64,000 nt of DNA from NCBI RefSeq assembly GCF_019656315.1, contig NZ_BPLU01000003.1:62001-126000 (forward strand), in the 5' to 3' direction. The translations under genes and the position numbers were made by a program. The DNA is from Flavobacterium sp. UMI-01 (GTDB taxonomy: Bacteria > Bacteroidota > Bacteroidia > Flavobacteriales > Flavobacteriaceae). Positions 1-7,860 of the stretch are shown here, one piece after another. Within the stretch, counting starts at the first letter, position 1; each line of letters starts with the position of its first letter. The notes below the pieces were generated by a model that was not told the origin of the DNA, ran no database searches, and saw only the letters and a list, made by a program, of their open reading frames with translations.

Positions 1-321
1 TGGTATCAAAATAACCGATTTGAACAATTAGTGCCTTTGACTGAAAAAGAAGTACAAGGCTTTGCCAAAAACATCAAACCATTGTGGTATCAGGTAATAA
101 AGGATACTTCTATCAATTACAATGTGTATCTTAAAGCTGGTGACCAAATTAAATGCGAAACCATTACGATGCCTATGTTACAAGAAGCAATGGAGATTAT
201 TAGAAAAAATGTGGTTTTAGACGGCACAACCACCCTTAGTTTTTTTGATCTTAATGAAGGAACTTTTAAACAATTTAGCTATGAAGAATATACTAGTTTG
301 TACGAGTCTTTTACTAAGTAG
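1..321 (+). CDS. C-terminal fragment of a hypothetical protein
   Basis: The frame is open from the first base and ends with TAG at 319-321, so this is the last 106 codons of a gene that begins outside the window. An in-frame GTG at 31 is not a convincing start because coding sequence continues upstream. The fragment has no cysteine-rich, membrane or recognisable catalytic motif and I cannot name a family. Its end overlaps the likely signal peptide start of the next gene at 281 by 41 bases, so the two are probably co-transcribed and possibly translationally coupled. Confidence 0.6.
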   Translation, partial: WYQNNRFEQLVPLTEKEVQGFAKNIKPLWYQVIKDTSINYNVYLKAGDQIKCETITMPMLQEAMEIIRKNVVLDGTTTLSFFDLNEGTFKQFSYEEYTSLYESFTK

Positions 322-2521
322 CATTTGGACAGCGTTAGGATGTGGTTACTCACCGTATGGGGAGGATATTCGCTATTCATTATTTTTGCCTGGGTACTTT
401 AATTACCAAGACTTTACGGTTTTTAATTACAATGCCAATCTTTTTGGTTTTGATGTTCAGCCCAATCAACATTACGAATCAAACGTTTATGATTGGTATC
501 ATTTTACCAATAAAAAAGTATCGATTGCAGCCGTTGAGGAGTTTTTAAATCATTTGAAATTAACGGATATTCATACCGATTCAAAGAATGAATTTGTGGC
601 TTATTTGTACCAAAACAAACTGGAATCGGTGCTACATTATATGAAGATTGCTAAAAAGAGCGAAGTGGTGAATGCTTTGGAGCATTCCGACCCTTGGGAA
701 CGAGATGAGCAAGCAATAGAGGTGAACCGAACAGTTTTTTTGAAAAAAATAGTAGCGGCTTTCAATGCGGAAAAGAACGATTATTTGAAACGAAAATATG
801 CTTTTTTAGCGATAAGAACAGCGTATTATGCTAAGGATAAAGAAACGATAAACAAGCTGTTTGAAGAGGTTTTTAAAAATGGCAAAAAGGACTATCTCTA
901 CTATTGGAGTATGTATTTTGACAGTTTTAATAATCCTAAGTCGGACATGAATGTGGCTAGGATTATGAATTATTCCCCCGAAAAAAGAAATGCTTGTTAT
1001 TATTATTTTCACCAAGATTTTGATTTAGATAAAGCATTAAGTCAGGTTGAAAATCAGGAAGATATTGCCAGTGCTTATGTGTATGCTTCGGTGCAAAAAT
1101 TGGATAAAAGTTTGCCTTATCTACAAGAAATTTACCGTCATAACGCCAAGTCTAGAGCTTTAAGTTTTTTACTTCTTAGGGAAATCAATAAATTGGAAGA
1201 TTGGGTATATACACCCTATTATACTAATTATTTGCCATCGATTGAGCCTTGGTATGATAACACGGAAGTGGTTACAACGCATACCCTCAGAGAACGTGCT
1301 GAAAAAGATAGAGCTTATGCTGGGGAATTGTTAGATTTTATCAGTACTGTATCTTTTTCATCGGTTGAAAATCCAATGTTGTGGAAAGCTTCTAAAATTC
1401 AGTTGTTGTTTATTGCTAAAAAGTTCGATGCTTGTTTAGAAAAAATTGCCGCATTTGAAAAAAACTATCCTAACGAAAAGGTTAAAGAGCAAATTGAAAA
1501 AATAAAAGCCCTTTGTTTGGTTTCTAATCGGGCTATTTTGTCCCATGAAGTACGAGAAATTGTGTTGAAAAACAGGGCAGATAGTCATTTTTTATTTGCT
1601 TTGGGAAGGGAATTAGAATACCGAGGAAATCTCGCAGACGGGATTGCTTTATTGTCGCTCGCAGATCATAATAATGACTATTACTATGATGAAAATAATG
1701 TGGAATGGCAAGGCAATCGACTAAGAACATCGGGAAATTTGGCGGTTTTTTACAATTATTTTGACTATTTGGATTTTGTTTATGATGCAAAACAGCTGCA
1801 ACAAATTGTCACACGATTAAACCAACCAATGAGTGCTGATTTTGAAAAAGAAATTTATAAATTTTTACTTCGAGATAAAAAGTATTTAACGGATTTGTTA
1901 GGGACAAAATATTTCAGAGAAAATGATTTAACCAAGGCGTATCGCACGTTTCATTCAATAGGAGCTACTTATTGGCAAGACAATTACAATGCTTGGGAGC
2001 GTGATAAGTTTGGTTCCGAGTATGGTTTTTATAGTAATCCTTTTTATGATTTTGATTATACTCCTAGTTTTATCCCTCATAAAGAACATTTTTTGGTGAC
2101 CAAATTATCGGTTACCCAACATTTAATTCAATATTTGAATCGGGCTAGCAATCCAAAGGAAAAGGATAGGGATTACTATTATTTTCTCGTAGCCAATTGT
2201 TATTTTAATATGACACAAGAGGGTAATTCTTGGATGATGAGAAGATTTCGAAGCATCACAGATTATTATTCCGATGCGGGTGAAGAATCGTATATAGATG
2301 AAAGAGAATACATTCAAGCAAAATTGGCGCAGTATTATTATCAAAAAGCCTATGAAGTGGCCAAAACCAATCAATTCAAAGCCTTGTGTTTGCGAATGAA
2401 AGACTACGCAAAATCCAATTATCCCAATCGTTTTGAAAGTGTAAAAATACAGTACCCCATGTATAGCGGTGCACTGTCAAATTGTGAAAATTTGGAGAAT
2501 TTTTTTCAAGCAAGGAGATAG
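281..2521 (+). CDS. Conserved hypothetical secreted or lipid-anchored protein, alpha-solenoid-like
   Basis: About 746 residues if started at ATG 281, which gives a clean export signal (MKNILVCTSLLLSSIWTALG) followed by Cys; the ALGC sequence could be a non-ideal lipobox. A longer frame from TTG 245 would bury this signal, so I prefer 281. The rest is rich in Tyr, Phe, Asn and charged residues and reads as consecutive helical pairs resembling TPR-like repeats, with several aromatic clusters such as YYYF. I recognise no catalytic motif and do not assign a function. It overlaps the upstream partial gene and is followed by a long hairpin at 2597-2640. Long solenoid lipoproteins of this type are common hypotheticals in Flavobacteria. 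Confidence 0.75.
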   Translation: MKNILVCTSLLLSSIWTALGCGYSPYGEDIRYSLFLPGYFNYQDFTVFNYNANLFGFDVQPNQHYESNVYDWYHFTNKKVSIAAVEEFLNHLKLTDIHTDSKNEFVAYLYQNKLESVLHYMKIAKKSEVVNALEHSDPWERDEQAIEVNRTVFLKKIVAAFNAEKNDYLKRKYAFLAIRTAYYAKDKETINKLFEEVFKNGKKDYLYYWSMYFDSFNNPKSDMNVARIMNYSPEKRNACYYYFHQDFDLDKALSQVENQEDIASAYVYASVQKLDKSLPYLQEIYRHNAKSRALSFLLLREINKLEDWVYTPYYTNYLPSIEPWYDNTEVVTTHTLRERAEKDRAYAGELLDFISTVSFSSVENPMLWKASKIQLLFIAKKFDACLEKIAAFEKNYPNEKVKEQIEKIKALCLVSNRAILSHEVREIVLKNRADSHFLFALGRELEYRGNLADGIALLSLADHNNDYYYDENNVEWQGNRLRTSGNLAVFYNYFDYLDFVYDAKQLQQIVTRLNQPMSADFEKEIYKFLLRDKKYLTDLLGTKYFRENDLTKAYRTFHSIGATYWQDNYNAWERDKFGSEYGFYSNPFYDFDYTPSFIPHKEHFLVTKLSVTQHLIQYLNRASNPKEKDRDYYYFLVANCYFNMTQEGNSWMMRRFRSITDYYSDAGEESYIDEREYIQAKLAQYYYQKAYEVAKTNQFKALCLRMKDYAKSNYPNRFESVKIQYPMYSGALSNCENLENFFQARR

Positions 2522-2596
2522 GTGTGTTTAGAGCTTTTTAATCAAAAAAAGCTACGAAATTTGTGGCTATTAAAGAAAACGTATTTTTTAAAAGTT

Positions 2597-2640
2597 CATT
2601 TAGTCTTACAATCATAAAAAAACTATTGTAAGACTAAATG
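2597..2640. repeat. Perfect 16-bp inverted repeat (hairpin)
   Basis: Arms CATTTAGTCTTACAAT (2597-2612) and ATTGTAAGACTAAATG (2625-2640) are perfectly complementary around a 12-base A-rich loop. The hairpin sits between the convergent genes ending at 2521 (+) and 2683 (-). Neither side has a proper U-tract, so it could be a bidirectional transcript end or stability element rather than a classical intrinsic terminator. Confidence 0.6.
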
Positions 2641-2682
2641 CTATTTGGGAATTTATAACCAGTTATGATGTGGGTAAACAGA

Positions 2683-3885
2683 TTATTTTCCATCCACATA
2701 ATCTTGTAAATAACTAAAACGGGGTGTTAATTTTCCTTGTTGTGCAATTTTTGCTCTTTGCAATATGCCATCTTTGTCATGGTTAAAAAAAGCTGGAATT
2801 ACATGTTCTGTAAACATTTCGCCAAAACCAATACTGGCATCTCTAGGAAGTTCGCTCGGTAAATTATCTACCGCCATTACCACTATGGCTGCAGGGTGAA
2901 AAACATCGACCTCTTTATTTTCAGAGGGTAGATAACCATATAAAGGCTCCTCTATGGTCGAAGAACGCAAAGTACAAGCAATTGGACCATCAACATCACA
3001 GGAAATATCAGCAACAATTTTAAGTTTGCAATCTTTTGATTGCAACATTTCACGGGTAAGAATAGCTGGTGAACCCACACTATAAAAATGTCCCGAAATG
3101 TAAATCTCACTTACTTTTGTAAATTTCTCAAAATCGGATTCGTATGCTGAAGGGTTTGATTTGAAATGTTCAAAATCAAATGGATGGTCGTCTTTTCTTT
3201 TGTAATAATCCGCAACGCCTAATTGCGTATAGACCGATTGTGTGTAGTTTTTGGTCAGAAAATGAGCGGCAGAGACTTCTTTTATTTTTAAGGCATTGAG
3301 AATTTCTTGTGCACCTTTGCCTACCTTTCCTTTTCCTGTAATAACAAATTTAAGTGGAGGTAAAACCAATCGTTTTAAGTATCGGATGAGATCTTCTTTT
3401 CCATTGAGGCTTGAAGCTTTTGGAAGTTTGAACAATTCAAATTTCAATCCAAATGCTCTAATGCTATTGTACACTCCCACATAACCAGCGTATTTACCAA
3501 AACCAATTAGTCTTTTATTGTTGGCATCTACAATAGTCTCATGGTCATACAACTCAATGTTTTTTTCTAAAATTGTTTGTAACAAAACACGATTGTGAAC
3601 TTGCTTTTTGATAGTATGAGAAAAAAAGAAATAGGTTTTGTTTGGTATCAATTCAGAAACTGGAATTTCTTTCACACTTATCAAGACATCGCAATCACTC
3701 AAATCGTTTTTGACTTCAATTCCCGCTGATTGGTATTCTTCATCTTTAAATATTCTGTCAGGCGAATGCTCTACCACAACTGAAAATTCAGGATATGTTT
3801 TTTGTAGAGCTACCAAAGCTTCAGGTGAAAAAACGACTCTTCGATCAGGTGGATTCTTTCTTTCTTTTAAAATTCCAAATTTCAT
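2683..3885 (-). CDS. Saccharopine dehydrogenase (lysine-forming)/alanine dehydrogenase-type NAD(P) oxidoreductase
   Basis: About 400 residues. The N-terminus (KFGILKERKNPPDRR) matches the AlaDH/PNT N-terminal fold, followed by FFFSHTIKKQ and FGKYAGYVG, which closely resemble the stretch around the catalytic His and Lys in LYS1-type saccharopine dehydrogenases. A glycine-rich nucleotide-binding loop (GKGKVGKGAQ) lies near residue 185, and a DISCDVDGPIACTL stretch near 270 is also LYS1-like. The family catalyses reversible NAD-dependent oxidative deamination of saccharopine or alanine in the cytosol. Start: the longest frame begins at TTG 3891, but ATG 3885 gives the expected N-terminus. It is transcribed alone, convergent with the upstream gene. 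The substrate is uncertain; bacterial members of this subgroup are often labelled only as NAD(P)-dependent oxidoreductases. Confidence 0.8.
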   Translation of the reverse strand: MKFGILKERKNPPDRRVVFSPEALVALQKTYPEFSVVVEHSPDRIFKDEEYQSAGIEVKNDLSDCDVLISVKEIPVSELIPNKTYFFFSHTIKKQVHNRVLLQTILEKNIELYDHETIVDANNKRLIGFGKYAGYVGVYNSIRAFGLKFELFKLPKASSLNGKEDLIRYLKRLVLPPLKFVITGKGKVGKGAQEILNALKIKEVSAAHFLTKNYTQSVYTQLGVADYYKRKDDHPFDFEHFKSNPSAYESDFEKFTKVSEIYISGHFYSVGSPAILTREMLQSKDCKLKIVADISCDVDGPIACTLRSSTIEEPLYGYLPSENKEVDVFHPAAIVVMAVDNLPSELPRDASIGFGEMFTEHVIPAFFNHDKDGILQRAKIAQQGKLTPRFSYLQDYVDGK

Positions 3886-4101
3886 TATCAAAAACTATTG
3901 TATAAATTTAAATTACTCTTTTTTTTATTCTCTTTTATCAGGCAAGTTGCTATCGGGATATTTTTACAAATAAATATATTTCTAAAAAGGAATCCTTTTT
4001 ACCAAGGAATTAAATTTAATTCCTGAACGACTGAACCTCAAAATGATAAAAAAATCAATCCATGAAACCTAAAAAAAATATGCGAATTGCTCCCAAAATA
4101 A

Positions 4102-4133
4102 TTGTCATAAAAGAGATTGATTCTATATATTTG
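4102..4133 (+). promoter_or_regulatory. Bacteroidetes-type promoter of the serine hydrolase gene
   Basis: TTG at 4102-4104, 21 bases, then TATATTTG at 4126-4133. This fits the flavobacterial housekeeping sigma consensus TTG-N19-21-TAnnTTTG. It lies 16 bases before ATG 4150, and excludes the upstream TTG 4117 as a translation start. Confidence 0.65.
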
Positions 4134-4152
4134 TTTTATAAGCACCACAATG

Positions 4153-5346
4153 ATGATTTCAATAAAAAATACAAATATACCACAATTACTACTGCTCTTA
4201 TTCCTTTTAACGTCCTGCAAAGGAAATAATAATTCTGAATCAGAAGTCCTAGAGTCCAAAAAGAACAAAACCTATGCATTAAAAGCAGGTCCTAAACCCT
4301 CTGTAAGTTTTATCAATTCCAAAAAAAATGCGATCGATCATTTTTATAAAAAAAATTGGCCCAATAACAGTTTGAATGGTGGTTTTCTGGTTGCCAAAGA
4401 CGGTCATATTATTTATGAAAAATATGAGGGATATGCCAATTATAAAAATAAAACTGAGATGACAAGTGAAAGTGCACTTCATATTGCATCGGTTTCAAAA
4501 GTCATGACAGCTACAGCCGTTTTGAAGTTGATTGACCAAAAAAAAATAGATTTAGACCAAAAAATCACCACCCTAATCAAAGGATTTCCTTATCCGGATG
4601 TAACTATTAAAATGTTACTAAATCACCGAAGTGGTATCAGGAATTACTCGTATTTCACAGATAAAAAAGAAATCTGGGACCGTCATAAAATCCTCAAAAA
4701 CCAGGATTTGGTACCCTTGATGATTAACAAGAAAATCAATTTAGAATTTAGAACCGACAGCCGTTTTAGTTATTGCAATACCAATTATGCCATTTTGGCC
4801 CTGATTATTGAAAAAGTGACAGGACAAAACTATAAAGAGGCCATGAAAACAATTATTTTCAAACCTTTGGGAATGACAAATACCTATGTATTTGATTATG
4901 ATAAGGACAGGCAAACAGCTAATCCATCGTATAGAGGTAATTTTTCGCTTTATTATTGGGATTATTTGGACGCTATCTACGGTGATAAAAATATTTATTC
5001 AACTCCTAGAGACTTACTTAAGTTTGATATGGGACGCAATGACCCTGAGTTTTTTAAAACGGAACTACTTAAAAAATCATTTATCCCCTATAGCAATGAA
5101 TACAAAGGTCAAAATAATTATGGTTTAGGTATTCGAATGATAAATTGGGAAACGGGACAAAATTTTTATTTCCACAATGGGTGGTGGCATGGTAATACTT
5201 CGGCTTATATCACCTTGCCAGAAGAGAAAGTAACTATAATTGCATTGTCTAATAAATTCAATCGCATGACCTATAAAGTGCGCAATTTAGCTGCTTTATT
5301 TGGAGATTATCCTTTTAAATTAGATGACAATGGAATCTCGGAATGA
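4153..5346 (+). CDS. Serine hydrolase, class C beta-lactamase family lipoprotein
   Basis: About 397 residues. The N-terminus is a lipoprotein signal ending in LLTSC, with Cys22 as the predicted lipidated residue. The three hallmark motifs of the serine beta-lactamase/DD-peptidase fold are visible: S113-V-S-K116 (nucleophile and base), Y207-C-N, and H341-N-G in the third, KTG-like position. The family includes esterases, D-aminopeptidases and penicillin-binding proteins, so substrate cannot be read from sequence; HNG rather than KTG argues against a classical beta-lactamase. Start is ATG 4150 or 4153 (two consecutive ATGs) behind the promoter at 4102-4133. It stands alone between the dehydrogenase gene and ssrA. 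Confidence 0.85.
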   Translation: MISIKNTNIPQLLLLLFLLTSCKGNNNSESEVLESKKNKTYALKAGPKPSVSFINSKKNAIDHFYKKNWPNNSLNGGFLVAKDGHIIYEKYEGYANYKNKTEMTSESALHIASVSKVMTATAVLKLIDQKKIDLDQKITTLIKGFPYPDVTIKMLLNHRSGIRNYSYFTDKKEIWDRHKILKNQDLVPLMINKKINLEFRTDSRFSYCNTNYAILALIIEKVTGQNYKEAMKTIIFKPLGMTNTYVFDYDKDRQTANPSYRGNFSLYYWDYLDAIYGDKNIYSTPRDLLKFDMGRNDPEFFKTELLKKSFIPYSNEYKGQNNYGLGIRMINWETGQNFYFHNGWWHGNTSAYITLPEEKVTIIALSNKFNRMTYKVRNLAALFGDYPFKLDDNGISE

Positions 5347-5395
5347 TTTTTGAAGGAAATTAACCAGTTGCTAAGGATATTTTGAACAAAAAGAA

Positions 5396-5403
5396 TATCT
5401 TTG
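5396..5403 (+). promoter_or_regulatory. Minus-7 promoter element of ssrA
   Basis: TATCTTTG fits TAnnTTTG and lies 26 bases before the mature tmRNA 5' end, consistent with a short leader removed by RNase P. A correctly spaced TTG was not found. Confidence 0.5.
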
Positions 5404-5429
5404 CACACTCAATTTTAAAGTACTTATTT

Positions 5430-5824
5430 GGGGTCGACTGGTTTTGACAGCAAGTCGAATTGAAAAGTAAGCAGGCCGAGCATTGAGACCTTGCTCGCAA
5501 ATATAAGATCTCAAACTTTTAAACGGCGAAAATAATTACGCTTTAGCTGCATAATCCGAATCATAGTACGATTACGCCACGTTCCTACAAGGTAGGAAAG
5601 CTGGATTCTCCTTGAAAGCCTTGGTTTATGGCGTTCAGTTCAGGGGAACCGTAAAAGTAAACCTAGATTTTCATCTGCTTCGAGTGGATTTCGAAATTAA
5701 AGAAGCTAAGTAGTTTGTGGCTGTTTCTGGCCTAGCAACCTATCGAAAATTCAATCAGGAAATAAGCCTGTAGAAAGCCTTTTAGTTGCTTGTTTGGACC
5801 CGAGTTCGATTCTCGGCGACTCCA
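5430..5824 (+). ncRNA. ssrA: Transfer-messenger RNA (tmRNA)
   Basis: Rescues stalled ribosomes by acting first as an alanyl-tRNA and then as a short mRNA adding a degradation tag. The 5' end GGGGTCGACTGG and the 3' end with the T-arm GTTCGATTC and CGACTCC form the tRNA-like domain with a 7-bp acceptor stem. The tag frame starts at 5525 and reads GENNYALAA followed by TAA at 5552-5554, a tag type found in Bacteroidetes. The 3' CCA is not encoded: the gene ends at the discriminator A 5824, so CCA must be added by nucleotidyltransferase. Pseudoknot regions occupy the remaining sequence between 5555 and 5770. It has its own promoter element and terminator. Confidence 0.97.
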
Positions 5825-5846
5825 CAAAAACAAATTCAAATTGGTT

Positions 5847-5885
5847 CAAAAGCCTGTAAATCCTATGATATACAGGCTTTTTTTT
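5847..5885 (+). terminator. Rho-independent terminator of ssrA
   Basis: AAAAGCCTGTA (5847-5857) pairs with TACAGGCTTTT (5871-5881) and runs into eight or more T. It follows the tmRNA 3' end by 22 bases. Confidence 0.85.
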
Positions 5886-6138
5886 GGTTCTTATAAATTT
5901 TTTTAAATTCCTAAAAGTTAAGATTCCTGTAAAAACCACATTAAGATTGATTGCTAGTAAAATTATCTCAAGATAGAGTGAAAGGTCAAGCAATACATCT
6001 CTTGCTCGCTATGGTTATCAACTGCAATTGTACTTAATTTCTGTACTTGAATTACGGCTAACTATCTGTTTAGTAGCGGATTGGTTAATCTTAACTTTAT
6101 CTTAATTCAAGAATTCTAGACCTCAATTCAATAACATA

Positions 6139-6146
6139 TACTTTTG
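6139..6146 (+). promoter_or_regulatory. Minus-7 promoter element of the ECF sigma gene
   Basis: TACTTTTG fits TAnnTTTG and ends 16 bases before ATG 6163. No good TTG element was found at the expected distance. Its position makes the in-frame TTG at 6157 an unlikely start. The 250 bases upstream, back to the ssrA terminator, show no other structure I can support. Confidence 0.5.
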
Positions 6147-6162
6147 TATTTAGCATTTGTAT

Positions 6163-6741
6163 ATGAAAAATAATTCTATAAATATTTCAAATGAAAAACT
6201 TCAAATCCTTTTAAAAAAAGGGGATGAGGATGCTTTTAATGAAATTTATAATCGCTTTTGGGATTCCTTGTACCGTTATGCTTACCGAATTTTTAATGAT
6301 GAACTCATCTGTGAAGATATTGTACAGGAAGTTTTTATTAATTTATGGGAAAAAGCCACGACTGTTGAAATTCAAAATATTGAAGCTTACTTATTTCGAG
6401 CCATTAAATATCGAGTGGCCACCCATATTAGAGATTTAAAATTTACGACTACTCATTTAGAAATACTCGAAAATATTCCTCAAATAGAATCGACGGAAAG
6501 AGTTATCGAATACCAAGAATTTGAAAACAATGTTTTCTTAGAAATTGAAAAACTAAGTCCTAAATGCAAAACGGTTTTTCAATTAAGTCGATTTGACCAT
6601 TTATCCAATAACGAGATTGCATTAAAACTTAATATTTCTGTTCGTACGGTAGAAAAGCATATTAGTGATGCTATCAAATCCCTAAAAAACTCCTTGAATT
6701 TTACGGTAATTTCCTTTTGGATTACCACAACATTTTTTTAA
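6163..6741 (+). CDS. ECF RNA polymerase sigma-70 factor (FecI-like)
   Basis: About 192 residues, normal for Bacteroidetes ECF sigma factors. Region 2 is seen in DEDAFNEIYNRFWDSLYRYA and EDIVQEVFINLWE (residues about 23-65), and region 4 in SPKCKTVFQLSR plus the helix-turn-helix LSNNEIALKLNISVRTVEKH (about 140-175). It should direct RNA polymerase to the downstream uptake genes when released by the FecR-like anti-sigma factor encoded next. Start ATG 6163 is chosen over TTG 6157 because of the promoter element. The order sigma, FecR, SusC, SusD is the classic trans-envelope signalling arrangement for Bacteroidetes nutrient uptake. Confidence 0.93.
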   Translation: MKNNSINISNEKLQILLKKGDEDAFNEIYNRFWDSLYRYAYRIFNDELICEDIVQEVFINLWEKATTVEIQNIEAYLFRAIKYRVATHIRDLKFTTTHLEILENIPQIESTERVIEYQEFENNVFLEIEKLSPKCKTVFQLSRFDHLSNNEIALKLNISVRTVEKHISDAIKSLKNSLNFTVISFWITTTFF

Positions 6742-6840
6742 TGTAAAGGAATGCTATTTGTTTTTAACAAATCGTTAATCTGTCATTTTTCACTACGTGT
6801 TCCCTATCTAAATTGCGACTTGTAATAAAACGAGAACATT

Positions 6841-7779
6841 TTGAAGAAAGAACAATTTATAGAATTAGCTGAAAAATATGCTAATGGCACTGCTACTGAA
6901 GAAGAAATGAATACTGTAGAATCTTTTTATACAGCAGTTCAAGAAAAACAAAAAAACCTTCCGATACAATTAGGGGAAAATAAAAAAAACAAAATATACG
7001 ATTCAATCGCAGCAACGATTTTTAAGAAGAAATCATCCTATTTCAATTCGAAAAGAGTTCTTACTATGGCTGCTTCTTTTTTACTAGTAATGGGAATAGG
7101 GTATGCTTATTTGCAGACACAGAGTCCAACTATCATTACAGTTACATCAGCAAAGGGGGAAAGAAAAGAAATTCAACTTGCAGATAGTAGTAAAGTGTTT
7201 TTGAATGCCAATAGTAGCATTAGTTATGCCGATAATTTTAAAGAAAACAGGCATCTTTCATTAAACGGTGAAGCATTTTTTAGTGTCACCAAAAATCCAA
7301 ATAAACCCTTTACAGTTGCGGCTAATAATTTAACTACTCGTGTATTAGGTACTTCGTTCAACATAAAATCAACGTCAAAGGAAAAGACTATCGTCAGTGT
7401 CAATACAGGTAAAGTGTTAGTGACTTCATTGTCTAATCCAAATGCTCGATTTTATTTAATCAAAAATCAGCAGGTTACTATGACCGAAAATACTCATGCT
7501 CAACTTACCTATCACAACAGTGAAGATTTAATGGCATGGACTAAAAATATTATTTTCTTAGATAATGAAACGCTTGCCAATACGGCTACAATATTAGAAA
7601 ATTGGTACGATGTTAAAATTGATTTTGAAAATCAAAGTTTTACCTCGGAGACACTTTCTGGAAAATTTAAAGAAGAACAACTGCCCCATATCTTGAGTAG
7701 CATCGCCTTACTTAAAAATTTAGAAATAGAATATTTAACCCCTAAACATATCCTTATAAGAAAAAAAAAGAGTCATTAA
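6841..7779 (+). CDS. FecR-family anti-sigma factor
   Basis: 312 residues beginning with TTG 6841. The N-terminal cytoplasmic part (1-70) should bind the ECF sigma factor. A single transmembrane helix lies at about 73-91 (LTMAASFLLVMGIGYAYL). The periplasmic FecR domain follows, with TSAKGERKEIQLADSSKVFL (about 112-132), LNGEAFFSVTKNPNKPFTV and VLGTSFNIKS. The C-terminal STN-like segment (LANTATILENWYDVKIDFEN) is the part known to contact the receptor signalling domain in this family. It sits 99 bases after the sigma gene. It should transmit the occupied state of the SusC receptor to the sigma factor. Confidence 0.92.
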   Translation: MKKEQFIELAEKYANGTATEEEMNTVESFYTAVQEKQKNLPIQLGENKKNKIYDSIAATIFKKKSSYFNSKRVLTMAASFLLVMGIGYAYLQTQSPTIITVTSAKGERKEIQLADSSKVFLNANSSISYADNFKENRHLSLNGEAFFSVTKNPNKPFTVAANNLTTRVLGTSFNIKSTSKEKTIVSVNTGKVLVTSLSNPNARFYLIKNQQVTMTENTHAQLTYHNSEDLMAWTKNIIFLDNETLANTATILENWYDVKIDFENQSFTSETLSGKFKEEQLPHILSSIALLKNLEIEYLTPKHILIRKKKSH

Positions 7780-7786
7780 AGTAAAA

Positions 7787-7814
7787 ACCCATTTCTGCTG
7801 GAACAAAAATGGGT
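7787..7814 (+). other. Stem-loop between fecR-like and susC-like genes
   Basis: ACCCATTT (7787-7794) pairs with AAATGGGT (7807-7814) over a 12-base loop. There is no U-tract, so it may act as an mRNA processing or partial attenuation structure separating regulator from receptor expression. Confidence 0.4.
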
Positions 7815-7860
7815 ATAATCTAAAAAATACATTAAAATCAATTAACGCTAATTAATTAAA

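Noticed and set aside
4153..5346. True beta-lactamase resistance gene
   Set aside because: SxxK and YxN are present, but the third motif is HNG rather than KTG, and the family is dominated by esterases and peptidases.
5751..5993. 80-codon minus frame across the tmRNA 3' end
   Set aside because: It is the reverse strand of the tmRNA tRNA-like domain and terminator. Frames with this kind of sequence are a known annotation artefact, and there is no promoter or start context.
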